Below, in pieces: positions 48,987 to 57,657 of a stretch of DNA of 64,000 bases (position 1 is its first letter; every line of letters starts with the position of its first letter). The notes under the pieces were generated by a model, which ran no database searches, was not told the origin of the DNA, and was given only the letters and a program-made list of their open reading frames with translations. The position numbers and the translations under genes were made by a program. This DNA comes from Jatrophihabitans sp. (lineage in GTDB: Bacteria > Actinomycetota > Actinomycetes > Mycobacteriales > Jatrophihabitantaceae), in assembly GCA_025963285.1 (NCBI GenBank), contig JAOPUX010000071.1, forward strand, positions 1 to 64,000. The letters run 5' to 3'.

Positions 48987-50186
48987 CTAGCGGGGGACAT
49001 CGCGCCACGGCACGGTCTTGTCGTTGCGCAGCTCCTGGGGCAGTTTGAGCACGCGCTCGCCGATGACGTTGCGCATGATCTCCGATGTGCCACCCTCCAG
49101 CGTCGTTGCACGCGAGCGCAGGTACCGGCGCTGGATGCCGTTCGGGCCGCTCTCGTCGTCGACCGCGTCCGGGGCGTAGGTGTCCATCAGTGCGCCCTGC
49201 GCCGCAAGGAACTCGATGCAGAACTCGTAGACCGCCTGCGTCAGCTCGGAGCCGGCGAGCTTGGTGATTGCGCTCTCCGGGCCGACCGTGCCGGTGGTCG
49301 CGGCGATCCGGGCCCGCTCGATGGTCAGGCGGTGTGCCTCGGAGCGGACCCACAGCCTGGCCAGCCGCTCGCGGAGCGCTGGCGACTGGTTGGCCGGGTG
49401 GTCCACCCAGAGCTGGACGGCATCGCCGATGGCACCGGATCCGCGGGCGACGACGCGCTCGCCGAGCGAGGTCCGTTCGTCGGCGAGCGTGCTGTTCGCG
49501 ACGAACCAGCCGCTCCCAACATCACCGAGACGCTGGGTGTCGGGGATGAGGACGTCGTCGAGGAACACCTCGTTGAACTGGGCCCGACCGGTGAGCTGGC
49601 GCAGGGGTCGGACGTCGACACCGGGTGAGTGCATGTCGAGGATGAAGTAGGTCAGGCCCTTGTGCTTGGGCACATCCGGGTCGGTGCGCGCGAGCAGCAC
49701 GGCCCAGCGCGAGATGTGGGCGAGGCTGTTCCACACCTTCTGCCCGTTGACCCGCCAGCCGTCGCCCTCGCGGACGGCACGGGTGGCCAGACCCGCCAGG
49801 TCGGAGCCGGCCCCCGGCTCGCTGAACAGCTGGCACCACTTCTCTTCGCCGGTTGCGAGCGGGCGGAGCAGTTGCGCCGCGAACTCCGGTGACGCGTAGC
49901 GGCGGATGGTGCCGGCCACGATGCCGTAGCCGATCGTGTTGACGGTTCGCGGTTCGGGCCCACCGGCCTCGCGCATGATTCGGTTCGCCAACGGCTGGAG
50001 CTGACGAGGCGCCTCCATGCCACCGAGTCCCTGGGGGAAGTGCACCCAGGTGAGGCCGGCGTCGTACCAGGCGCCCATGAGTTCGGTCAGCGGCACCGAC
50101 CCCGGTGGATGGCGGGTGACGACCGTTCGGGCGGCCTGCTCCACCATGGCGGCATCGGGCGTGGTCTGAACCGCTATGCTCGGCAT
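48987..50186 (-). CDS. Acyl-CoA dehydrogenase, catalytic subunit
   Basis: The 399-residue frame uses ATG 50186. ATG 50195 is also in frame, and neither has a ribosome-binding sequence, so a leaderless start is possible. Typical parts are LFSEPGAGSDLAGLATRA, NGQKVWNSLAHISRW, GERVVARGSGAIGD and LEGGTSEIMRNVIGERVL, where the Glu in LEGGTSEI matches the catalytic base. It should dehydrogenate a bulky acyl-CoA together with the downstream subunit. Confidence 0.85.
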   Translation of the reverse strand: MPSIAVQTTPDAAMVEQAARTVVTRHPPGSVPLTELMGAWYDAGLTWVHFPQGLGGMEAPRQLQPLANRIMREAGGPEPRTVNTIGYGIVAGTIRRYASPEFAAQLLRPLATGEEKWCQLFSEPGAGSDLAGLATRAVREGDGWRVNGQKVWNSLAHISRWAVLLARTDPDVPKHKGLTYFILDMHSPGVDVRPLRQLTGRAQFNEVFLDDVLIPDTQRLGDVGSGWFVANSTLADERTSLGERVVARGSGAIGDAVQLWVDHPANQSPALRERLARLWVRSEAHRLTIERARIAATTGTVGPESAITKLAGSELTQAVYEFCIEFLAAQGALMDTYAPDAVDDESGPNGIQRRYLRSRATTLEGGTSEIMRNVIGERVLKLPQELRNDKTVPWRDVPR

Positions 50187-50246
50187 GTAAAACATTATTG
50201 CACCAGTATTGGACTGTCGGCAGTCGTGCTCGGATATGCTGCTCCC
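50187..50246. promoter_or_regulatory. Divergent promoter between FadE pair and cyclase
   Basis: The 60-bp gap is AT-rich (AAAACATTATTG) and includes CCAGTATTGG, partly palindromic at 50203-50212, and ATTGCACC. Both genes lack clear Shine-Dalgarno sequences, consistent with two back-to-back leaderless promoters. The ACCAGTAT word also appears at the 45.8-kb promoter. Confidence 0.4.
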
Positions 50247-51218
50247 GTGGCCACCGTCTCGCCTCGCCGTAACTACACCGCTGGCGACGTCCAGCGGATG
50301 GTCGATGCTTATCGGACCTGGGGAAGATGGGGTCCGGACGACGAACGGGGCTCGACCAACTACGTCACCTCCGCCACCGTCCGTGCTGCCGCCGCGATGA
50401 TCCGCACCGGCAAGCGATTCTCGCTGGCGATCCCGCTCGACCGCGAGGGTCCGATGCCGAGCCGCACCGCGCGGGTGAATCCGCAGCACGTCATGTACCG
50501 CCACGGCGGCGACATGCTCGTGGACTGGGAGAACGCCAGGCACGGCATGTTCTCCACCGATGACGGTGTGTACATGCCGCTGCAGTGCGCCACGCAGTGG
50601 GACGCCTTCTGCCATGTCTTCTTCGACGGGCAGACCTACAACGGCCACGGGCCGGAGTCGGTCACCGGCAACGGCGCGGTGCACAACAGCATCACCGAGG
50701 TCAGCGAGAACACCGTGGGCCGCGGGGTGCTGCTCGACTTTCCGCGGTTCTACGGCGTGCCGTGGCTCGAGCCGACGGAGGCGATCCAGGACGACGACCT
50801 CGAGCGGTGCGCCCAGCACCAGGGGGTCGAGATCGGCGAAGGCGACTTCGTGCTCGTGCGTACCGGCCACATGCTCCGGCGCCGTGACGAGGAGCACTGG
50901 GGCGACTATTCGGGCGGCGCTTCTCCGGGCTTGGGGCTGAGCGCCTGCGACTACCTGCTGCCACGCCACGTCGCCGGCATCGCGTCGGACACCTGGGGCC
51001 TCGAGGTGGTCCCATGTGAGTCGCTGCCCGAGGTCAGGTTCGGCATGCATGTCGTCCTGCTCGTCAACGCCGGGGTGCTGATCGGCGAGATCTGGGATCT
51101 CGAGGCACTGGCCGCCGACTGCGCCGACGACGGTGTCTACGAGTTCTTCCTCAGCGCGCAGCCGCTCACCATCACCGGGGCGGTCGGCTCGCCGCTGAAT
51201 CCGATAGCCATCAAGTGA
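50247..51218 (+). CDS. Cyclase-family (kynurenine formamidase-like) metal hydrolase
   Basis: GTG 50247 gives MATVSPRRNYTAGDV and 323 residues; a longer frame would overlap the divergent gene. PF04199-type motifs are ERGSTNYVTSATV, MPLQCATQWDAFCHVFFDG and NSITEVSENTVGRGVLLDFP. In the classic metal site HxGTHxDxxxH the first His-rich part reads CATQWDAFCH, with Gln at the usual second His; this variant is common in the larger cyclase group. It is probably a ring-opening hydrolase or hydratase acting on a cyclic ketone, lactone or amide. The SDR starts 31 bp downstream. Confidence 0.85.
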   Translation: MATVSPRRNYTAGDVQRMVDAYRTWGRWGPDDERGSTNYVTSATVRAAAAMIRTGKRFSLAIPLDREGPMPSRTARVNPQHVMYRHGGDMLVDWENARHGMFSTDDGVYMPLQCATQWDAFCHVFFDGQTYNGHGPESVTGNGAVHNSITEVSENTVGRGVLLDFPRFYGVPWLEPTEAIQDDDLERCAQHQGVEIGEGDFVLVRTGHMLRRRDEEHWGDYSGGASPGLGLSACDYLLPRHVAGIASDTWGLEVVPCESLPEVRFGMHVVLLVNAGVLIGEIWDLEALAADCADDGVYEFFLSAQPLTITGAVGSPLNPIAIK

Positions 51219-51234
51219 GAGCCATCAACTGAGA
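51206..51234 (+). repeat. 14-bp tandem duplication across the cyclase stop codon
   Basis: AGCCATCAA-tgag occurs twice in tandem (51206-51219 and 51220-51233), one base differing, so the end Ala-Ile-Lys-stop is copied as Ala-Ile-Asn-stop. The duplication extends the spacer to the next gene and carries a second stop. Confidence 0.7.
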
Positions 51235-51248
51235 GCAGGCCGAGCTTC

Positions 51249-52061
51249 TTGATCACGGAACCGGACGCCGCCGCAGTGCCGGACTACGCCTCGCTGCTCC
51301 GCCTCGACGGCACGGTGCAGGTCGTCCTCGGCGCCGGGCGCGGTATCGGTTACCAGAGCTCGCATGCCCTAGCCAGTGCGGGTGCCCGGGTCGTCTGCGT
51401 CGACCGCGAGCCCGATCGGGCGGAGGCGGTTGCCACCGAGGTCGGCGGCATCGCCTGGGCCGGCGAGATTACCGAGCGTGAGCCGATGACCGAGCTCTTC
51501 GAGTTCGTCGTGGCGGAGTGCGGCCGGCTGGACGGCGTCGTCGACATCGTCGGCCTGTCGCGTTACAAGGCACTGATCGACCTCACCGATGACGATTGGC
51601 TGTTCCACCACACCATCGTGCTCAAACACGCGTACCTCGCACTCGAACTGGCCGGCCGTCACTGGCAGGGCGCCACATCGGGTGGCACGGTCACCTTCGT
51701 CGCGTCGTCGGCCGGCCTGACGAGTTCGCCGAACCTGAGCGCCTATGGCGCCAACAAGGCGGCCCTGATGTCGCTGGTGCGGACGGCCGCGGTGGAGTTC
51801 GGGCCATACGGCGTGCGAGTGAACGCGGTGGCCCCGGGCATCGTGCGCACCCCGCGCGCGCAGGCCAATCCGAAGTGGACCCCGGAGCTCCTGGCAGCCA
51901 ATATCGAGAGGACCCCGCTGCGCAAGCTCGCCTACCCCTACGACGTGGCAGGGGCGATTCTCTTCCTCTCGACACCGTTGTCCGGCCACATCACCGGCCA
52001 GTCGCTCGTCGTGGACGGCGGTAACAGCGTCGTCTACAACGTCGAGTCCCCGACCCCGTGA
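51249..52061 (+). CDS. SDR-family oxidoreductase with unusual NNAG region
   Basis: The start TTG 51249 is the best in frame, but the ribosome-binding signal is weak. The 270-residue protein has QVVLGAGRGIGYQSSHAL, Ser in FVASSAGL and YGANK, then VRVNAVAPGIVRTP and SLVVDGGNSVVY. At the structural NNAG site it has DIVG, so this is not of the mycofactocin group. It probably is a ketoreductase or dehydrogenase acting with the cyclase 31 bp before. Its stop is 6 bp from the convergent BVMO gene. Confidence 0.8.
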   Translation: MITEPDAAAVPDYASLLRLDGTVQVVLGAGRGIGYQSSHALASAGARVVCVDREPDRAEAVATEVGGIAWAGEITEREPMTELFEFVVAECGRLDGVVDIVGLSRYKALIDLTDDDWLFHHTIVLKHAYLALELAGRHWQGATSGGTVTFVASSAGLTSSPNLSAYGANKAALMSLVRTAAVEFGPYGVRVNAVAPGIVRTPRAQANPKWTPELLAANIERTPLRKLAYPYDVAGAILFLSTPLSGHITGQSLVVDGGNSVVYNVESPTP

Positions 52062-52067
52062 CCGTTG

Positions 52068-53705
52068 CTACTTCGTGAAGATCAGGTCCGGGTAGCCGTC
52101 GGCCGCCATGGCCTGCAGATCGTTGACGAAGGCAGGCAGGGCACCGACGTAGGCCAGGTAGGCGCGCTTCTTGCCGGGGACGTTGTCGCCGAAGAAGAAC
52201 GACTTGGTCCGCGACATCAGCGTCCCGTTCGCGACCTCGTAGACGTGGTCGGTCCAGCGCCGCTGTGCCTCCGGATCCGGCTCGACACGCGCGATGTTGT
52301 TGTCGAAGATGTACTTGACGAGGTCGGCGGTCCACTCGACGACCGGCTCGGAGCAGCGGGTCGAGTTCCCGTGGCCGCCCTTGCCGTGCGGGCCGCCGTT
52401 GATCAGCAGGTTGGGGAATCCGTCGACCTGGACGCCCATGAATGTCACCGGGCCGTCCTCCCACTCGTCCTTGAGCTTGCGGCCGCCCTGACCGGTGATG
52501 TCGATACGGTCGAGGGCACCTGTGAAGGCGTAGAAGCCGGTCGCGAAACAGATCATGTCGGCGTCGATGTCGCCCTGGGCGGTACGGACGCCGGTGGCGG
52601 TGTACTCGAGGACCGGGTTCTCCTGCAGCGAGATGAGCTCGACGTTGTCCTGGTTGAAGGACTCGTAGTACCCGCTCTCGCACGGAACCCGCTTGGTGCC
52701 GTAGAGATGGTCGGGGATCAACATGTCGGCGACCTTCGGGTCGGTGACCCGCTCCCGGATCTTGCCGGCGACGAAGTCACACCAGCCCTGGTTGACCTCC
52801 GGGTCGGTTCCGACGTCCAGCGGCAGCCCGGTCCACTTGGCGAAGCCGGGACGGCTCCAGGCCAGCTCGTACCGCGCGAGCAGCTCCTCCGGCGTGTACG
52901 CAGTGGTCGGCGTGGGATCCCAGTTGTGTACGAAGCCGCTGAAGGTGGTGCGCAGCCACGGGAAGAGCTCCTGGTAGCCCGCTCGGATGTTGCTCATCTC
53001 GTCGGCGGAGAGGTCGTGGTTTCGGAGCGGGATGGCCCAGTTCGCCGTGCGCTGGAAGATGGTGAGCTTCTCGACGTCCTGCTTGGCGACCTCGGTAATC
53101 AGCTGCACGCCGGTGGCTCCGGTGCCGAAGATGATGACCTTCTTACCTGCGAACTCGACCTCGGTGTCCGGCCAGGTGGCCGTGTGGTAGACCTCGCCCT
53201 GGTAGTTCTCGAGCCCTGGAGTGTCCGGGTACAGCGGCGCCGAGAGAATGCCCGTGGCCGTCACTACGAGGTGCGACGTGAACTGCTCGCCGCCACGTGT
53301 CGTCACCGTCCAGTTGTTGGACTGCTCATCGAAGGTCATCGAGTCGATCGGGGTGTTGAGCTGGATGTCCTTGCGCAGGTCGTACTGGTCGACGACCCGG
53401 TTGAAGTACGTCTCAAGCTCGGGCTGTCCGGCGAACTCCTGGGTCCAGTCCCACTCAGCGAGCATCTCCTCGGCGAACGAGTACTGGTAGGTGTAGCTCT
53501 CGGAGTCGAGCCGGGCACCTGGGTAACGATTCCAGTACCACGTGCCGCCGACGCCCCCGCCGCCCTCGAAGCAACGCACCCGGAGGCCGGTCTCGCGCAG
53601 CTTGATCAGCTGATAGATACCCGTAAGACCGGCGCCGATCAGGATGACATCGAAGTCGGTGTGGCGGGCCGTGCCCTCCACGTGTTCGGCGCCGGTCTGG
53701 GTCAT
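52068..53705 (-). CDS. Baeyer-Villiger monooxygenase (type I FAD)
   Basis: The 545-residue enzyme starts at ATG 53705 behind GGAGGA. It has the first dinucleotide site ILIGAGLTGIYQL, GGVGGTWYWNRYPGARLDSES, the second site IIFGTGATGVQLI and the BVMO fingerprint YQGEVYHTATWP (FxGxxxHxxxWP with Tyr for Phe). It would insert oxygen beside a ketone using NADPH and O2, making an ester or lactone. The neighbouring esterase, divergently transcribed from it, suits hydrolysis of the product. Similarity in length and motif is to phenylacetone/cyclohexanone-type enzymes. Confidence 0.9.
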   Translation of the reverse strand: MTQTGAEHVEGTARHTDFDVILIGAGLTGIYQLIKLRETGLRVRCFEGGGGVGGTWYWNRYPGARLDSESYTYQYSFAEEMLAEWDWTQEFAGQPELETYFNRVVDQYDLRKDIQLNTPIDSMTFDEQSNNWTVTTRGGEQFTSHLVVTATGILSAPLYPDTPGLENYQGEVYHTATWPDTEVEFAGKKVIIFGTGATGVQLITEVAKQDVEKLTIFQRTANWAIPLRNHDLSADEMSNIRAGYQELFPWLRTTFSGFVHNWDPTPTTAYTPEELLARYELAWSRPGFAKWTGLPLDVGTDPEVNQGWCDFVAGKIRERVTDPKVADMLIPDHLYGTKRVPCESGYYESFNQDNVELISLQENPVLEYTATGVRTAQGDIDADMICFATGFYAFTGALDRIDITGQGGRKLKDEWEDGPVTFMGVQVDGFPNLLINGGPHGKGGHGNSTRCSEPVVEWTADLVKYIFDNNIARVEPDPEAQRRWTDHVYEVANGTLMSRTKSFFFGDNVPGKKRAYLAYVGALPAFVNDLQAMAADGYPDLIFTK

Positions 53706-53743
53706 TGTGGGTCCTCCGAGGACTGCGCTCCCGAGCGGAGCGG

Positions 53744-53759
53744 CTAGTTATGTTACTAG
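53744..53759. promoter_or_regulatory. Inverted repeat CTAGT-TATGTT-ACTAG in the BVMO/esterase gap
   Basis: Five-bp arms flank a 6-bp spacer in the AT-rich gap between the divergent BVMO (start 53705) and esterase (start 53829). The leading word GGCTAGTT (53742-53749) also occurs at 58852-58859 before the epoxide hydrolase. It may be an operator shared by these units. Confidence 0.4.
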
Positions 53760-53828
53760 TGATGCTATCGCGATTGACGTACGTCCGAATCATAATAGGG
53801 CCTGCCGGATTCCGGTACGTGCGCAGGT

Positions 53829-55364
53829 ATGCTGAGAACCATCATTGGCCGCGCGAAGGATGGCGACGTGCACGCGGAGGTTTCGGACGGCGAGCCCGTC
53901 GAGGTCGGTATCGCGCAGGGGATCTTCCGCGGCCGGGCCGCGGGTGGTGTCTCATGGTTCAAGGGCATCCCGTACGCGGCCGCGCCGGTCGGCCCGAACC
54001 GCTTCGCCGCCCCTGCCCCGCCCCCGCGCCACGACGGGGTCGCCGACGCCGCTGACTACGGCCCCACCGTCTCGACGCCGCCGCAGCGCTCGCCGGTCAT
54101 GGACGCGCTGCTGCCCGACCCGGTCCGCCCGGGGGTCAACGGCTTGAACCTCAACGTCTGGACGCCTGACGTCACCGGCCGCCTGCCCGTGCTCGTGTGG
54201 CTGCATGGTGGCGGGTTCGCCACCGGCGCCGGTTCCACCACTGCATTCGACGGCACGGCATTCGCGCATCACGGTGTCGTCACGGTGACGCTGAACTATC
54301 GGCTGGCGGTCGAGGGATTCCTCCGGCTGCCCGGCGCGCCGTCGAACAGGGGCCTGCTCGACCAGATCGCGGCACTCGAGTGGATCCGGGACAACATCGA
54401 ACACTTCGGTGGCGACCCGGCCCGCGTGACTGTGGCAGGGGAGTCGGCGGGCGCGATGAGCGTGCTGACGCTGCTGGCGATGCCCCGCACGAAGGGTCTG
54501 ATCCGGCGGGCTATCTCCCAGAGCGGGGACGGTCACCACGTCCACCCGGTCGAACTGGCCGATGCGGTGGCGGCCGAACTCTGTGCCGAGCTGGGGATCG
54601 ACCGGACGGTGGCAGCGATCGCCGCGGTGCCCCTGCCCCTGCTGCACGCCGCCACCAACGTGGTGCTCAACAGGTTCACCGGCGGCGCCGATCCGCGCTA
54701 TCCGCAGCTGCGGCGCTTGATCCTGCAGCCGGTGATCGACGGCGACACCCTGCTCGAACATCCCGTGGCTGCGGCCCGCCGGGGGATAAGCGCCGGCGTC
54801 GAGCTGTTGATCGGCACCAACTCCGACGAGTACGCGCTGTTCGTTGCCACGACGGGTATGGCGGACATGGGCGAGGACACCCTGCTGGACTCGACCGCAC
54901 GCCTGGGTGTCGACGCCCCGGCGATGGTCGCCGCTTACCGCGCCCAACTACCCGACGCCGACCCCGCGGAGCTCTTCGTCGCCATCCAGTCAGACTGGTT
55001 CTGCCGGGTCCCGACCATCCGGTTCGTCGAGGCCCGCGCGCTCGCGGCGGCAGACAGCCACGTCTACGAGTTCGCCTGGCGCCCTCCGACCTACGGCGGC
55101 AGGCTCGGGGCATGCCACACCCTCGAGATCCCGTTCGTCTTCGACACGCTCGCCGATCCCTGGGGCCGGGCGCTACGCGGCGATGCCGCGCCCCAATCGC
55201 TGGCCAACGAGGTCCACACGGCATGGGCCAGCTTCGTGCGCTCCGGCGATCCGGGCTGGCCGCCCTACGGGTCGCAGCGGATCCTGCGCCGCTTCGACCT
55301 GCAGAGCGCCACGATCACCGATCCGGACGTCACCCGCCGTGAGGCGTGGGCGGGCATCCTCTGA
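53829..55364 (+). CDS. Type B carboxylesterase
   Basis: The 511-residue esterase starts at ATG 53829 (in-frame GTGs downstream are possible). The catalytic set is clear: oxyanion loop LHGGGFATG, nucleophile Ser in GESAGAMS, acid in GTNSDEYAL and His in ACHTLEIPF. No signal peptide is seen, so it is probably cytosolic. It can hydrolyse the ester or lactone produced by the adjacent BVMO. It converges on the CoA-transferase gene. Confidence 0.9.
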   Translation: MLRTIIGRAKDGDVHAEVSDGEPVEVGIAQGIFRGRAAGGVSWFKGIPYAAAPVGPNRFAAPAPPPRHDGVADAADYGPTVSTPPQRSPVMDALLPDPVRPGVNGLNLNVWTPDVTGRLPVLVWLHGGGFATGAGSTTAFDGTAFAHHGVVTVTLNYRLAVEGFLRLPGAPSNRGLLDQIAALEWIRDNIEHFGGDPARVTVAGESAGAMSVLTLLAMPRTKGLIRRAISQSGDGHHVHPVELADAVAAELCAELGIDRTVAAIAAVPLPLLHAATNVVLNRFTGGADPRYPQLRRLILQPVIDGDTLLEHPVAAARRGISAGVELLIGTNSDEYALFVATTGMADMGEDTLLDSTARLGVDAPAMVAAYRAQLPDADPAELFVAIQSDWFCRVPTIRFVEARALAAADSHVYEFAWRPPTYGGRLGACHTLEIPFVFDTLADPWGRALRGDAAPQSLANEVHTAWASFVRSGDPGWPPYGSQRILRRFDLQSATITDPDVTRREAWAGIL

Positions 55365-55377
55365 GCGGTCTACGAGC

Positions 55378-57657
55378 TCAGCGGTACCCGGTGCCGGCGA
55401 CCGACTGCATAGCCTCGCCCTGAACGACGATCCCGTCCTCGACCAGCTGGTCGATGAGCGCAGCATCCAGGCCGGCCTCCCTGAGGATCTGTCGGCTGTG
55501 CTGGCCCTTGCCGCAGGCGACCATCATCGACGGCTGACCGTAACGGCCGAATCTCACATAGCTGCGCGGCAGGTAGGTCTCGGCGCCGTCCGGCCAGACG
55601 ACCTTGCCGATGTGCCCGTCGGCGATGGTCGTCGGGTCGAGGAGCAGCTCCTTGTTGTCGCGTCCGCGGGCGACCGTGCCACCGAAGGGCTCGAGCCGAG
55701 CACGGATCGCGCTGCTCGGCAGCTCGGCGAAGGCCGCCGCCAGCGCCTCTGCTAGGTCGTCCGGCTCGGCGCGGTCAGGATCGATCAGGCCGGTGTCCAC
55801 GGCCGCCTGCGCCGATGGCAGCTGGATGCGCACCCACCCGTCGGCGCAGCGGTAGTAGCGGGACAGCGGTGTCGGCCCCGGATAGTCACGCCCGCCGAGT
55901 TCAGCCGACGGTCGGCCCGCGAAGCGCACCAGCTCACCGCTCTGCATGAACGTCGAAGACTCGATCAGCGATGAGTTCACCGCCTGGCCCTGCCCCGAGA
56001 CAGCGCGGCGATAGAGGGCCGCCACCGTGCCGAGCGCGGCCAGGCAGGCGACCGTCACGTCGTTGACGGCGACGGTGCAGAACACCGGCTCGGCGTCCCC
56101 CCCCTGGGCCTGCATGATGCCGGTGAGCGCCTGCACCACCGGGTCGTAGCCAGGCAGGTCGCCGAGCGGGCCGACGCCGCCATAGCCGGTGATCGACATC
56201 GTCACGATGTCCGGCTTGACCGCCCGTAGCGAGTCGAGGTCCAGGCCCAGCCGGGTGAGCACGCCGGGCCGGAAGTTGTCCAGGACGACATCGCTCGCAC
56301 CGACGAGCGCCAGGAATGCCGCGTGACCACGTGGATCGCGCAGGTCGATCGACAGGCCACGCTGGCCACGGTGCAGCATGTGCCCCCGCAGCCGGAACTC
56401 GTCGCCCCGGGGCGTCTCCACCTTGATCACGTCGGCGCCTAGCGCGGCGAGCAGCTGACCTGCGTAGGGCCCTGCGAGCACGGTACCGAGGTCGAGTACG
56501 CGGTGGCCCGCAAGAGGCCCGGCGGCGCCCGTCACCGGGCTCTGACGCACCGCCCGGATCGAGTCCGCACCAGCACGGCGTTCGTCCCAGGCGGCGGTGT
56601 CGGCAAAGCGCCGGGGTCGATGGGCGAGCGAGTGGCCGGAGAACCGCAGCGGATGCCCGCCCATGACGACCGGTCCGACGAGTGGATCGTCGAGCTCGAC
56701 GCGCTGGCCCAGTGCGGCGACCTGCGCGTGGTCCAGCCAGTCGTCCCGGTCGTTGACCGGGCTGGACGGGCAGCCGGCAGCAGCGAACTCTGCGAGCCAC
56801 TCGTCACGGCCCTTGCGACGGAAGCCCTCGGCGATTCGGGCTCGCACACCATCGCGCAGGTCGACTGCGTAGATCTCCTCGCGGCTGGCCCTGATGCGCG
56901 GCTCGTCGAGGATGTCCATCGTGCCCAGGAGGCCGAACGCGATGTCCTGGAACTTCGCCCCCAGCGCTCCGAGGAAGAGCCATCGGCCATCCGCGCACTG
57001 GTAAGGGCCGAATGCCGGGTTCGGCCCGCCCGGGCCGACCGTGGTGCTCGGCAGCGGTAGCAGCGGATCGGTGAACATCGTCGTCGTGGCAGCGACGATC
57101 GCACCGTGCAGTGCATCGACGACGACGCTCTGGCCCACACCGCTACGGGCCAGCTCGACGAGCGCGGCGATCCCGCAGGTGGCGCCCCAGGCGCCCTGGA
57201 GGTAGCTGGCAAACGGATAGACGCAGTCGACGGGGGCACCGCTGAACGAGGTCTGCCGTCGAGCGATGCCGTACTCGGCCTGCATCATCCGATCCATCGT
57301 CAGGGCATCCGCGGCGTTTCCCGGCCGCCAGGTCGGCAGGTGCAGGTGCACCTGGGGCTGCGACAGGGGCGCATCGATCGTCAGGCCGAGCTCGCCTGCG
57401 ACGCCCGCGTCCGAGGTGACGACGAGATCGGCAGTCGCACTGAGCGCGGTGGCCACCTCGACCGGCACGATCGTCTTGCCTCGGCTCCACATCACCGAGC
57501 CGGGGAGTTCGGCCGCATCCACGGTGGCGAACTCGGCCCGGATGACGTCGGCGCCGAGGTCGGCGAGCAGCATCGTCGCCACGGGTCCGGCGATTCCGCT
57601 GGTGGTGTCGATGACGCGTAGGGCTTGAAGCGGGCCGCCGGGGATCGGTGCGGTCAT
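55378..57657 (-). CDS. Double-length CaiB/BaiF family CoA-transferase
   Basis: The 759-residue protein is two class III CoA-transferase units in tandem: residues about 10-370 (RVIDTTSGIAGPVATMLLADLGADVI at the start) and about 385-759 (RVLDLGTVLAGPYAGQLLAALGADVIKVE at the start, both read in parts). In typical members an Asp forms the aspartyl-CoA ester; the first half has VVVDALHGA here, while the second half reads QAVNSSLIE with Asn at the matching place. ATG 57657 overlaps the epoxide hydrolase stop (ATGA) behind GAGGAGGGA. It would move CoA between acids without ATP. The halves may work as an internal heterodimer. Confidence 0.9.
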   Translation of the reverse strand: MTAPIPGGPLQALRVIDTTSGIAGPVATMLLADLGADVIRAEFATVDAAELPGSVMWSRGKTIVPVEVATALSATADLVVTSDAGVAGELGLTIDAPLSQPQVHLHLPTWRPGNAADALTMDRMMQAEYGIARRQTSFSGAPVDCVYPFASYLQGAWGATCGIAALVELARSGVGQSVVVDALHGAIVAATTTMFTDPLLPLPSTTVGPGGPNPAFGPYQCADGRWLFLGALGAKFQDIAFGLLGTMDILDEPRIRASREEIYAVDLRDGVRARIAEGFRRKGRDEWLAEFAAAGCPSSPVNDRDDWLDHAQVAALGQRVELDDPLVGPVVMGGHPLRFSGHSLAHRPRRFADTAAWDERRAGADSIRAVRQSPVTGAAGPLAGHRVLDLGTVLAGPYAGQLLAALGADVIKVETPRGDEFRLRGHMLHRGQRGLSIDLRDPRGHAAFLALVGASDVVLDNFRPGVLTRLGLDLDSLRAVKPDIVTMSITGYGGVGPLGDLPGYDPVVQALTGIMQAQGGDAEPVFCTVAVNDVTVACLAALGTVAALYRRAVSGQGQAVNSSLIESSTFMQSGELVRFAGRPSAELGGRDYPGPTPLSRYYRCADGWVRIQLPSAQAAVDTGLIDPDRAEPDDLAEALAAAFAELPSSAIRARLEPFGGTVARGRDNKELLLDPTTIADGHIGKVVWPDGAETYLPRSYVRFGRYGQPSMMVACGKGQHSRQILREAGLDAALIDQLVEDGIVVQGEAMQSVAGTGYR

